Shown here: piece after piece, positions 45,971 through 54,078 of the stretch
How the letters are laid out: the number at the start of each line of letters is the position of its first letter
Numbering within the stretch: the stretch's first letter is position 1
Position numbers and translations under genes: made by a program
The notes under the pieces: model-generated
What the model was told of the DNA's origin: nothing
Databases searched by the model: none
Seen by the model: only the letters and a program-made list of their open reading frames with translations
Source: Bradyrhizobium cytisi
Lineage (GTDB): Bacteria; Pseudomonadota; Alphaproteobacteria; Rhizobiales; Xanthobacteraceae
Reading direction: 5' to 3'
Assembly: GCF_008123515.1 (NCBI RefSeq)
Contig: NZ_VSSR01000002.1
Location: 1-64,000, forward strand
Length of the DNA stretch: 64,000 nt

Positions 45971-47044
45971 ATGGCCGACACTCGCACCATCAAGGCGGAA
46001 CCGCTCACCAATGTCATCCGCGCCATCGTCAAGGCGGGCGGGTCTACGGACCGCGAAGCCGAGCTTGTCTCCACCAACTTAGTCGAGGCCAATCTGAAGG
46101 GACACGATTCGCACGGAGTCGGCATGATCCCGCGCTATGTCTTGAGCGTCACCAACGGCGGCCTCGCCGTGAACCAGCACGTCAAGATCGTGCTCGACAA
46201 TGGTCCGCTTCTCACCCTCGACGGTCTCACCGGCTACGGTCAGGTGATCGGCCATGAAGCGATGGAGCTGGCGGCAGAGCGCGCCAAGAGCAACGGCGTC
46301 TGTCTCGTCGGCCTTTCCAACGCCCACCACATCGGCCGCATCGGCCACTGGGCCGAGCAGTGCATCGACCACGGGCTGGTCTCGATCCACTTCGTCAACG
46401 TGATTTCGCGCCCGATCGTGGCGCCCTGGGGCGGCAGCGATGCGCGCCACGGCACCAACCCGTTCTGCGTCGGCATCCCGCGCAGGGGCAAAGAGCCGAT
46501 CGTGCTCGACTTCGCCACCAGCAGGATAGCGCAGGGCAAGACCCGCGTCGCCCACAACAAGGGCGTCGAACTCGAGCCCGGCACCATCATCGACAATGAA
46601 GGCAAGCCCACCGTCAATCCGCGCTACACCGTGATCCCGCCGCACGGCGCCATCCTGCCGTTCGGCGAGCACAAGGGCTCGGGTCTCGCTCTGGTGTGTG
46701 AAATCCTCGGCGGTGCGCTCTCCGGCGGTCAGGTGGTCAAGGGCCCGTCCGACGGCAAGCACAACGTCCTCAACGGCATGCTCTCGATCATCATCGACCC
46801 GGGCAAGCTCGGCACCGGCGAAAACCTCGCGCGCGAAGTCGAGAGCTTCGTCGCCTGGCACACCGGCTCGCCGCCCGCCCTCGGCGTCGACAAGGTCAAG
46901 ATCGCCGGCGAGCCCGAGCGTGAGACCAAGAAGAAGCGGCTCGCGGAAGGTATCCCAGTCGATCCGACCACCTGGCAGGAAATTTTGACGGCCGGGAAGA
47001 AGTTCGGACTGGATGAAGCGGTGATCGAGAAGATCGTGGGCTAA
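45971..47044 (+). CDS. Ldh2/malate-type dehydrogenase (ureidoglycolate dehydrogenase-like superfamily)
   Basis: 357-residue NAD(P)-dependent dehydrogenase of the non-Rossmann Ldh2 family, with the catalytic GHDSHGVGMIPRY, NAHHIGRIGHWAE and GEHKGSGLALVCEIL segments. Relatives are AllD (ureidoglycolate), YiaK (2,3-diketogulonate), malate and sulfolactate dehydrogenases. It comes twelve bases after the 2-hydroxyacid dehydrogenase stop. With the carbamoyl hydrolase in the same operon an AllD-like role is attractive but unproven. Confidence 0.86.
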   Translation: MADTRTIKAEPLTNVIRAIVKAGGSTDREAELVSTNLVEANLKGHDSHGVGMIPRYVLSVTNGGLAVNQHVKIVLDNGPLLTLDGLTGYGQVIGHEAMELAAERAKSNGVCLVGLSNAHHIGRIGHWAEQCIDHGLVSIHFVNVISRPIVAPWGGSDARHGTNPFCVGIPRRGKEPIVLDFATSRIAQGKTRVAHNKGVELEPGTIIDNEGKPTVNPRYTVIPPHGAILPFGEHKGSGLALVCEILGGALSGGQVVKGPSDGKHNVLNGMLSIIIDPGKLGTGENLAREVESFVAWHTGSPPALGVDKVKIAGEPERETKKKRLAEGIPVDPTTWQEILTAGKKFGLDEAVIEKIVG

Positions 47045-47055
47045 CTGCCAGCATT

Positions 47056-47107
47056 AATGTCGTCCCGACCCCCGAGCGCAATTGCGCACTAGGCCGGAAA
47101 CGACATT
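47056..47107. repeat. Unique palindromic element in a convergent gap
   Basis: AATGTCGT (47056-47063) and ACGACATT (47100-47107) form the ends; a perfect 12-bp palindrome GCGCAATTGCGC (47076-47087) is near the centre. It lies between the Ldh2-type and tartrate-dehydrogenase-like stops. I see no second copy in the window. Confidence 0.65.
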
Positions 47108-47124
47108 TCGTTTAGCAGCCTACT

Positions 47125-48198
47125 TTAATCCACCATATCTGCGACCGCCTTGCCGCAGGCTGTGGTATCGGCGTTACCGCCGAGATCCTTGGTGCGGAGC
47201 GTGCGCTCGGCCAACGTGCGCTCGATCGCATCGACGATCGACTTGCCGGCAACCTTCTCGCCAAGATGCTCGAGCATCATCGCGCCCGACCAGATCGCGC
47301 CGATCGGGTTCGCTATGCCCTGCCCTGCGATGTCAGGCGCCGAACCGTGCACCGGCTCGAACACTGAGGGGAAATCGCCCTCGGGATTGATGTTGCCTGA
47401 CGGTGCGATGCCGACGGTGCCGGTGCAGGCCGGGCCGAGATCGGACAGGATGTCGCCGAACAGGTTGGAGCCGACCACGACGTCGAACCAGTCCGGGTGC
47501 AGCACGAAGTTCGCCGTGAGAATGTCGATGTGGTACTTGTCCCACTTCACGCCCGGAAACTTCTTCGCCATCGCCTCCACGCGCTCGTCCCAATAGGGCA
47601 TGGTGATGGAGATGCCGTTGGACTTGGTCGCCGACGTCAGGTGCTTCTTCGGCCGCGACTGGGCGAGCTCGAAGGCGAACTTGAGGATGCGATCGACGCC
47701 GGTGCGGGTCATCACCGTCTGCTGCGTCACGAACTCACGGTCGGTGTCGGGGAACATGCGGCCGCCGACGGAGGAATATTCGCCTTCCGTGTTCTCGCGC
47801 ACGACCCAGAAATCGATATCACCGGGCTTGCGGCCCGCCAGCGGCGACGGCACGCCGGGCATCAGCCGCACTGGACGCAGATTCACATACTGGTCGAACT
47901 CGCGGCGGAATTTGATCAGCGAGCCCCACAGCGAAACGTGATCCGGAATCTTGGCCGGCCAGCCGACCGCGCCGAAATAGATCGCGTCGTGCTTGCCGAT
48001 CTTCTCTTTCCAGTCGTCCGGCATCATCTGCCCGTGCTTCTCGTAGTAGTCCCAGGACGAGAAGTCGAAATGATCAAAATGCAGGGAGACCCCGTGCCTC
48101 TTCGCGGCCGCCTCCAAAACGCGCAGGCCCTCGGGCATCACTTCCTTGCCGATGCCGTCGCCGGGAATGACTGCGATCCGGTATTGTTTCTTGCTCAT
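47125..48198 (-). CDS. ttuC: Tartrate dehydrogenase/decarboxylase-like (isocitrate/isopropylmalate dehydrogenase family)
   Basis: 357-residue metal-dependent beta-decarboxylating dehydrogenase. The segments IPGDGIGKEVMPEGL, DFWVVRENTEGEYSSVGG and PVHGSAPDIAGQGIANP are characteristic of the TtuC subgroup, which oxidises tartrate or D-malate, rather than LeuB. The start MSKKQYRIAV is preceded by AAGGAC. It is monocistronic and divergent from the unusual SDR across an elaborate palindrome. Confidence 0.85.
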   Translation of the reverse strand: MSKKQYRIAVIPGDGIGKEVMPEGLRVLEAAAKRHGVSLHFDHFDFSSWDYYEKHGQMMPDDWKEKIGKHDAIYFGAVGWPAKIPDHVSLWGSLIKFRREFDQYVNLRPVRLMPGVPSPLAGRKPGDIDFWVVRENTEGEYSSVGGRMFPDTDREFVTQQTVMTRTGVDRILKFAFELAQSRPKKHLTSATKSNGISITMPYWDERVEAMAKKFPGVKWDKYHIDILTANFVLHPDWFDVVVGSNLFGDILSDLGPACTGTVGIAPSGNINPEGDFPSVFEPVHGSAPDIAGQGIANPIGAIWSGAMMLEHLGEKVAGKSIVDAIERTLAERTLRTKDLGGNADTTACGKAVADMVD

Positions 48199-48242
48199 CG
48201 AGAACGTCCTTTTTTGGTCCGGCAGCCGCCGCCTTTTTGACC

Positions 48243-48296
48243 GCACTGCAATGGACCAAAGTCAACGGCAGTGCAACGCTGCACTGCAATGTTGAC
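48243..48296. promoter_or_regulatory. Nested palindrome between ttuC and a divergent SDR
   Basis: GCAGTGCA-ACGC-TGCACTGC (48268-48287) is a perfect 8-bp inverted repeat, flanked by GTCAAC (48261-48266) and GTTGAC (48291-48296). A further GCACTGCAATG copy at 48243-48253 repeats directly at 48281-48291. Size, symmetry and position suggest an operator controlling both genes. Confidence 0.6.
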
Positions 48297-48355
48297 CATG
48301 GCGCAGCCGTGCGCCTACTGATTTCATCCCTGTTCCCACCCTGCGAGTACCTCTC

Positions 48356-49132
48356 ATGGATCTGCATCTGCGTGGCAAGCGCGTCCTCATCACAGGCGCG
48401 TCCAAGGGCATTGGCGCAGCCGCCGCCGAGGCGTTTGCCGAGGAAGGCGCTCATCTCCTGCTCGCCGCGCGCAACGGCGAGCAGCTCGAGGCGCTGGCCG
48501 ACCGCTTGCGCTCGGCGCATCAGATCGATGCCGCGACCAGCATCGTCGATTTACGCAACGCCGAGGATTTGGCGCGGCTAGCCAGGGAGGCCGCCGACAT
48601 GGACGTGCTCGTCAACAATGCCGGCGACATCCCCGGCGGCTCCATCGACAAGATCGATGAAGCCATCTGGCGCCACGCCTGGGAATTGAAAGTGTTCGGC
48701 TATATCAACCTGACGCGGCAGATCTACGCGCAGATGAAGGCCCGGGGCGGCGGCGTCATCGTCAACGACATTGGTGCTGCCGGCGAAAAATTCGACGCCA
48801 ATTACATCTGCGGCAGCGCCGGCAATGCCGCGCTGATGGCTTTCACCCGCGCGCTCGGGGGAAAAAGCCTCGCCGACAACGTTCGCGTGGTCGGCATCAA
48901 TCCCGGCCCGGTTGGCACCGACCGTCACGTTACACTGCTGAAGACGCGCGCAAAGCACCAGTTCGGCGACGAGAACCGTTACAAGGAATTCCAGAAGAGC
49001 CTGCCGCTCAGCCGCCCCGCACATCCGCGCGAGATCGGCGACCTCATGGCGTTCCTGGCGTCGGATCGCGCCGGCTATACGTCGGGCGTGATCTATACGG
49101 TCGACGGCGGCATCAGCGCAGGATGGGGTTAA
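48356..49132 (+). CDS. SDR-fold protein with degenerate active site
   Basis: 258-residue short-chain dehydrogenase relative. The cofactor motif TGASKGIG (13-20) and NNAG (87-90) are intact, and Y150 is present. The expected lysine at 154 is serine (YICGS), and the segment before it (VNDIGAAG) has no serine at the usual catalytic position. Normal SDR catalysis is therefore doubtful; it may use another mechanism, bind NAD(P) as a sensor, or belong to a diverged subfamily. It is divergent from ttuC. The ribosome site is weak. Confidence 0.8.
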   Translation: MDLHLRGKRVLITGASKGIGAAAAEAFAEEGAHLLLAARNGEQLEALADRLRSAHQIDAATSIVDLRNAEDLARLAREAADMDVLVNNAGDIPGGSIDKIDEAIWRHAWELKVFGYINLTRQIYAQMKARGGGVIVNDIGAAGEKFDANYICGSAGNAALMAFTRALGGKSLADNVRVVGINPGPVGTDRHVTLLKTRAKHQFGDENRYKEFQKSLPLSRPAHPREIGDLMAFLASDRAGYTSGVIYTVDGGISAGWG

Positions 49133-49141
49133 CTCTATCCG

Positions 49142-49222
49142 CGTCATTGTGAGCGAAGCGAAGCAATCAAGACCGTCCCCGCAGATGCATTTCTCGATTG
49201 CTTCGCTGCGCTCGCAATGACG
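49142..49222. repeat. Family A palindromic repeat, copy 5
   Basis: CGTCATTGTGAGCGAAGCGA and GCGCTCGCAATGACG form the ends; the left arm has a T where other copies have a C. It sits between the SDR stop and the amidase leader. Confidence 0.86.
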
Positions 49223-49251
49223 AGGCCTTTTCATGAGCAGGAGCAAAATAG

Positions 49252-50670
49252 TTGTCTCAAGACCTGATCCGCGAAACCGCCTGCACCATCGTCGACAAGC
49301 TGCGCTCCGGCGATGTCTCTCCACTCGAATTGCTGGATGTCGTGGAGAAGCGCATCAGTGCGGTCGATAGCACGGTCAACGCGCTGCCGACGCTGTGCTT
49401 CGATCGGGCGCGAGATAGCGCCAAGGCGCTGATGCAGAAGCCAGCCGGCGCGCGCGGGCTGCTCGCGGGCTTGCCGGTGCCGATCAAGGATCTGACCGAT
49501 GTCGCCGGCGTGTTGAACACGCAGGGCTCGCCCATCTTCAAGGACAACATTGCAGCGAAATCCGACCTCATGGTCGAGAACCTCGAGGCCAATGGCGCGG
49601 TCGTCTACGCCAAGTCGAACACGCCAGAATTTGGCGCCGGCGCCAACACCTTCAACGAAGTGTTCGGCGCGACGCTCAATCCCTGGGACACCTCGAAGTC
49701 GGCGGCCGGCTCCTCCGGCGGCGCTGCGGTGGCGCTCGCCACCGGCATGGCCTGGCTGGCACAGGGCTCCGACATGGGCGGCTCGTTGCGCAGCCCCGCG
49801 GCCTTCTGCGGCGTGGTCGGCATGCGGCCGAGCATCGGCCGCGTCGCCCATACTCCCAAATCGGGCATCGATCGCAATCTCGGCGTCGTCGGCCCGATGG
49901 CGCGCAATGTCGAGGACCTCGCGCTGCTGCTGGACGCCATGAGCGGCGACTATGCGGACGATCCGCTGTCGCTGCCGGCGCCTGCGACCTCTTTCCTGTC
50001 AGCGGCGCGCTCGGGCACGAAGCCGAAGCGTATCGCCTACTCGCCCGATCTCGGCATCACGCCGGTCGATCCCGAGGTCAAGGCGATCACGCGCAAGGCG
50101 GCGGAGCGCTTCGCGGAAGCCGGCGCCATCGTCGAGGAGGCGCATCCCGACTGGCGCGAGGCGCATGAATGCTTCCACGTGCTGCGCGCCTTCGATTTCG
50201 CGATCACCAAGGCCAATCTGCTGCGTACCAAGCGCAACCTACTCAAGCCCGAGGTGATCTGGAACATCGAGGAGGGCCTTAAGCTCACCGTCGAACAGCT
50301 CGCACGCGCCGAAGCACAGCGCGTCGGCATGACCGCGCGCGCAATCGAGTTTTTCAAGACCTATGACCTGTTGCTGACGCCGACCACGATCGTGCCGCCG
50401 TTCCCGATCGAGAACCGCTATGTCGCGGAATGCGCCGGCAAGACCTTCGAGAATTATGTCGAATGGCTCGGCATCGTCTATGCGATCACGCTGGCCTGCT
50501 GCCCGTCGCTGTCGCTGCCCTGCGGCTTCACCGCCTCCGGCCTGCCGGTCGGCGTGCAGGTCGTCGGCGCACCCCGCGCGGACGCGCAAGTGATCGCGGG
50601 TGCGAAGGTGCTGGAGGACATTTTGGGCCTGCGCGGGCAGACCCCGATCGATCCGCGGGTGAAGAAGTAA
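49252..50670 (+). CDS. Amidase signature family protein
   Basis: 472-residue amidase with the catalytic triad K79 (PIKDLTD), S154 (AAGSSGG) and S178 (MGGSLRSPA), the same numbering as GatA. No GatB or GatC is nearby. I accept TTG 49252 as start because AGGAG lies eight bases upstream and MSQDLIRETA is a natural N terminus; the overlapping ATG at about 49233 is in another frame. It probably releases an amino acid or acid from an amide taken up by the neighbouring transporter. Confidence 0.87.
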   Translation: MSQDLIRETACTIVDKLRSGDVSPLELLDVVEKRISAVDSTVNALPTLCFDRARDSAKALMQKPAGARGLLAGLPVPIKDLTDVAGVLNTQGSPIFKDNIAAKSDLMVENLEANGAVVYAKSNTPEFGAGANTFNEVFGATLNPWDTSKSAAGSSGGAAVALATGMAWLAQGSDMGGSLRSPAAFCGVVGMRPSIGRVAHTPKSGIDRNLGVVGPMARNVEDLALLLDAMSGDYADDPLSLPAPATSFLSAARSGTKPKRIAYSPDLGITPVDPEVKAITRKAAERFAEAGAIVEEAHPDWREAHECFHVLRAFDFAITKANLLRTKRNLLKPEVIWNIEEGLKLTVEQLARAEAQRVGMTARAIEFFKTYDLLLTPTTIVPPFPIENRYVAECAGKTFENYVEWLGIVYAITLACCPSLSLPCGFTASGLPVGVQVVGAPRADAQVIAGAKVLEDILGLRGQTPIDPRVKK

Positions 50671-50680
50671 GGCACTCTCT

Positions 50681-50810
50681 TGCCCGGACGCAGCGCAGCG
50701 CGCCTTCGCGGTGCGCTGCAGAGCCGGGGCCCATCTCTCCGGGGCCTCCTGTGCGATCCTGGGTCCCGGCTCTGCGGCACAGCGCTCGCGCGCTGCTCCT
50801 TGTCCGGGAC
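50681..50810. repeat. Family E palindromic repeat, copy 2
   Basis: TGCCCGGACGCAGCGCAGCG and GTCCGGGAC are the ends, with CAGAGCCGGGGCCC and GGGTCCCGGCTCTG inside. It fills the convergent gap between the amidase and aapM. Confidence 0.85.
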
Positions 50811-50818
50811 ACCGGTCA

Positions 50819-51925
50819 TCACCTCGCGCTCGTCGCCTCCAGGCTCCGGCTATAGCGCGACATCGCGAAGCAGAACACGAAATAGATCGCGGCAACGAAG
50901 ATATAGACTTCCACCGAGAACTGCTGCCAGGCAGGATCGATGATCGCGGTCTTCGCCGTCGTCAGCAGGTCGAAGATACCGATGATCAGGACCAGGCTGG
51001 TATCCTTGAAGAAGGCGATGAAGGTGTTGACCAGCGGCGGGATGACATGGCGGATCGCCTGCGGCAGGACGATCAGCCGGTGCTTGCGCCAGTAGGACAG
51101 CCCGAGCGCGTCGGCCGCCTCATATTGCCCGCGCGGCACGGCCTGGAGGCCACCTCGGATCACCTCGGCAAGATAGGCGCCCGCGAAGAGAATGATCGCG
51201 ATCTGCGCACGCAACAGCTTGTCGATGTTGAATCCGCTGGGCATGAACAGCGGAAACATCACGCTCGCCATGAAGAGAAGGCTCACCAGCGGCACACCGC
51301 GGATCAACTCGACATAGAGCACCGAGAGCGAGCGGATCGCCGGCAGCTTTGAGCGCCGGCCGAGCGCGACCAAAATGCCGAGCGGGAAGCCGAACGCCAA
51401 TCCGAATGTCGCCAGGATCAATGTCACCGGCAGCCCACCCCAACGATCCTGCGAGACGAAGGACAGCCCGAACACGCCGCCCCACATCAGCACGCTGATC
51501 AGCGCGAGCGCGCCGATCCAGAGATAGGCCAATTCGCGCCGCCATAGCGCGCGGCGCGTGGAGAGAAAGAACAGCGCGATGAACAGCACGACGGAGAGCG
51601 CAGGCCGCCATTGCTCGTCGAACGGATAGGTGCCGAACAGGATGAAGCGGTACTTCTCGGGGATGATGGCCCAACACGCGCCGAGGCCGCGCGCGGCCTT
51701 GCAGGCGCTGGAATCATTGGCTGGTGCGAGCCAGACCGCGTTCGCGATGCCCCATTGCACGAAGCTGATCACGCCTTTCGCCAGCACCGCCAGCAGGACG
51801 ACCGTCAGGATGCCGTTGGGGATCGACGAGAACAGATTGGTGCGCAGCCAGCGCAGCACCGGGTTGCCGATTTGGGGACGGCGGGCGGCGCGCGGCACGT
51901 CTGGCATGTCAGTGATCGCGGTCAT
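50819..51925 (-). CDS. aapM: Polar amino acid ABC transporter permease (AapM)
   Basis: 368-residue inner-membrane permease. The N-terminal half carries long hydrophobic segments, and the C-terminal BPD-type domain has AEVIRGGLQAVPRGQYEAADALG, the coupling helix of His/Glu/Gln permeases. The start MTAITDMPD is two bases after the aapQ stop. It forms a heteromeric channel with AapQ for L-amino acids. No ATPase gene follows; the next gene is convergent. Confidence 0.92.
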   Translation of the reverse strand: MTAITDMPDVPRAARRPQIGNPVLRWLRTNLFSSIPNGILTVVLLAVLAKGVISFVQWGIANAVWLAPANDSSACKAARGLGACWAIIPEKYRFILFGTYPFDEQWRPALSVVLFIALFFLSTRRALWRRELAYLWIGALALISVLMWGGVFGLSFVSQDRWGGLPVTLILATFGLAFGFPLGILVALGRRSKLPAIRSLSVLYVELIRGVPLVSLLFMASVMFPLFMPSGFNIDKLLRAQIAIILFAGAYLAEVIRGGLQAVPRGQYEAADALGLSYWRKHRLIVLPQAIRHVIPPLVNTFIAFFKDTSLVLIIGIFDLLTTAKTAIIDPAWQQFSVEVYIFVAAIYFVFCFAMSRYSRSLEATSAR

Positions 51926-51927
51926 GC

Positions 51928-53115
51928 TCAGCGCTCCGCCAGCGCGATGCGCGCATTGTACCAGTTCATGAAGAAGCTGATGCCGAGACTGATGGTCAGG
52001 AAGACGGCCATGATCAGCGCGATCGCCTCGATCGCCTGCCCGGTCTGGTTCAGCGTGGTGTTGGCGATCGAGACCACGTCCTGGTAACCGATCGCGACCG
52101 CGAGCGACGAGTTCTTGGTCAAATTGAGATACTGGCTGGTCATCGGCGGCACGATCACGCGCAGCGCCTGCGGCAGAATGATCTGCCGCAGCATGAAGCT
52201 GCGGCGCAGGCCGAGCGCGCTGGCGGCATCCCACTGCCCGCGTGGCACCGACTGGATGCCGCTGCGCACGATCTCGGCGATGAAGGCGGACGTGTAGGTC
52301 ACGAGCGCGATCAGCAGCGCGAAATATTCAGGCGCGAGCGTCAGCCCGCCGACGAAGTTGAAGCCGCGCAGCGCAGGCCATTCGATGGTCCAGGACACGC
52401 CAAGCGACAACGACACCGCTACCGGCAGCACGGCAATGAGACCAAGTGCAAAGGGCCAAGCCGGCCGCGGCTTGCCATCGCGCACCTGCTGAGCGACCAG
52501 CCATCGCTGAATGACAAGGAATGCAGCGCAGCCCAGCACGGCCGTGCCGAGCACCCAGAGCTGTGGTGAGCCAACCGGGATCGCCGGCAGGATCAGGCCG
52601 CGGTTGGATAGGAAGACGCCCTCGACCGGCCGCCACGCCGCACGCGCAGCCGGCAACGCCTGCATCAGCACGTACCAGAACAGGAGTTGAAGCAGCAGCG
52701 GGATGTCGCGCAGGACCTCGACATAGACGGCCGCAAACCGGGATAGCAGCCAGTTCGTAGACAGCCGCGAGATGCCGATCAGTGTGCCGAGGATCGTCGC
52801 GAGCACGATGCCGATCACGGCGACGCGCAGCGTGTTGGCGACGCCGACGACGAAAGCCCAGAGGTAGCTGTCTCTCGGATTGTACGCGAGCAGGCTGTCG
52901 GAGATCGGCATCCCGGCCTCGCGGCCGAGAAAGGCAAAGCCGGTGGTGATGCGGCGAGCCGAGAGGTTGGTGACAGTGTTGGACCAGAGGAAGACGATGA
53001 CGGCGACCGCGATGCCGACCACCAGCACCTGCCAGAACAAGCCCTTCAATTCGTTCGGCCCGAGCGCGCCGAAAAAGCTGCGGCGCGGCGGCGGCCTGGG
53101 GTCATCTGAGGTCAC
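51928..53115 (-). CDS. aapQ: Polar amino acid ABC transporter permease (AapQ)
   Basis: 395-residue permease with the coupling segment AEIVRSGIQSVPRGQWDAASALG and the long insertion typical of AapQ. I start at GTG 53115 (VTSDDPRPPP): longer frames overlap the divergent rpiR start, and 395 residues is the family length. AAGGA lies eleven bases upstream. It is divergent from an RpiR regulator across an 88-bp gap with a strong inverted repeat. Confidence 0.9.
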   Translation of the reverse strand: MTSDDPRPPPRRSFFGALGPNELKGLFWQVLVVGIAVAVIVFLWSNTVTNLSARRITTGFAFLGREAGMPISDSLLAYNPRDSYLWAFVVGVANTLRVAVIGIVLATILGTLIGISRLSTNWLLSRFAAVYVEVLRDIPLLLQLLFWYVLMQALPAARAAWRPVEGVFLSNRGLILPAIPVGSPQLWVLGTAVLGCAAFLVIQRWLVAQQVRDGKPRPAWPFALGLIAVLPVAVSLSLGVSWTIEWPALRGFNFVGGLTLAPEYFALLIALVTYTSAFIAEIVRSGIQSVPRGQWDAASALGLRRSFMLRQIILPQALRVIVPPMTSQYLNLTKNSSLAVAIGYQDVVSIANTTLNQTGQAIEAIALIMAVFLTISLGISFFMNWYNARIALAER

Positions 53116-53166
53116 GGGCGCAAAAATCCTTCCTGACAGCAGCGATTTCCGGCGGCGCACGTCAAC

Positions 53167-53195
53167 TGTTGCACCAATCCAGGAACCGTGCAACA
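53167..53195. promoter_or_regulatory. Inverted repeat between aapQ and rpiR, likely operator
   Basis: TGTTGCAC (53167-53174) and GTGCAACA (53188-53195) are a perfect 8-bp inverted repeat with a 13-bp spacer, ending eight bases before the rpiR ATG. The dimeric RpiR protein is the obvious candidate ligand, controlling itself and aapQM. Confidence 0.6.
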
Positions 53196-53203
53196 AATGT
53201 TTC

Positions 53204-54076
53204 ATGGCCGAGCCCGCGAAATTCTCGCCCCTGAGCGAACTCCGCATTGCGTTGCCATCGCTCCCCCTGCGCTTGCAGGAGGTCGGGCGTTTTGTCGCGG
53301 CCAATGATTACGACGCCACCACCCGTTCGATGCGCGACCTCGCGGCAGAAGCCGGTGCCGATCCCGCCGCATTCACGCGCCTTGCGAAGGCGATCGGCTA
53401 TTCCGGCTGGGACGAATTGCGCGCCGCGCTGACCGAGGCACGGCGGCCGTCGCAGACCTCGCCCTTTTCGGCTCGCGCCAAGAGCCGCCGCCACGGCCCG
53501 AACGCCGATGTCGCGCTTATCTCCGACAAGCTCGAGGCCGAAGCCGCGGGCCTGCCGCGCATATCCGCCCACGCGATCGCGGACGCGGCCCGCACGCTGC
53601 ACGACGCGAAACGGATCTGGATCACCGGCTATCGCAGCTGCCGCAGCGTCGCGGAATTGCTCAACTACGAGCTAAGGCTGTTCCGCCCCGAGCAGGTGCA
53701 GATCGTCGGCGCGTCCGGCCCTGACGATCTCGATCTCGGCGCATTCCGGCCCGACGAGGCCGTGATCGTCATCGGCTTCATGCCCTATACCAATGCCAGC
53801 GTCCGGGTCGCGCAGGCCGCCTATCGCGCCGGCGCGACGCTGATCGCGATCGCCGACAGCGTGGCCGCGCCGATGGCCGAGGGCGCCGACCACGTCCTGC
53901 TGTTCGAAGCCGCCTCCTCGCCCGGATTCTTCCCGAGCCTCACCGGCGCGATCGCGATCGCGCAGTCGCTAGCCGCCGCGACGTTCTTGCTCGGCGGCAC
54001 GGCTGCGAAGAAGCGCCTCCAGGATACCGAGGCGCGGCTTGCCGCCACCTCTACCTACGTCTCAGAGAAAGGTTGA
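53204..54076 (+). CDS. MurR/RpiR family transcriptional regulator
   Basis: 290 residues: an N-terminal helix-turn-helix domain (about 1-80, TTRSMRDLAAEAGADPAAFTRL split across helices) and a C-terminal SIS domain (about 110-250, beginning near RIWITGYRSCRSVAELL) that normally binds phosphosugars. It sits between the aap permeases and the aminotransferase gene, which starts two bases after its stop. It probably regulates this amino-acid locus; what its SIS domain senses is unknown. Confidence 0.9.
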   Translation: MAEPAKFSPLSELRIALPSLPLRLQEVGRFVAANDYDATTRSMRDLAAEAGADPAAFTRLAKAIGYSGWDELRAALTEARRPSQTSPFSARAKSRRHGPNADVALISDKLEAEAAGLPRISAHAIADAARTLHDAKRIWITGYRSCRSVAELLNYELRLFRPEQVQIVGASGPDDLDLGAFRPDEAVIVIGFMPYTNASVRVAQAAYRAGATLIAIADSVAAPMAEGADHVLLFEAASSPGFFPSLTGAIAIAQSLAAATFLLGGTAAKKRLQDTEARLAATSTYVSEKG

Positions 54077-54078
54077 CC

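Noticed and set aside
47125..48198. 3-isopropylmalate dehydrogenase (LeuB)
   Set aside because: The ENTEGEYSSVGGRMF segment and isolated position, without leuCD, fit the tartrate/malate dehydrogenase subgroup better.
49252..50670. GatA subunit of the tRNA amidotransferase
   Set aside because: The catalytic residue numbering matches GatA, but gatB and gatC are absent and the gene sits in an amino-acid transport locus with a TTG start.
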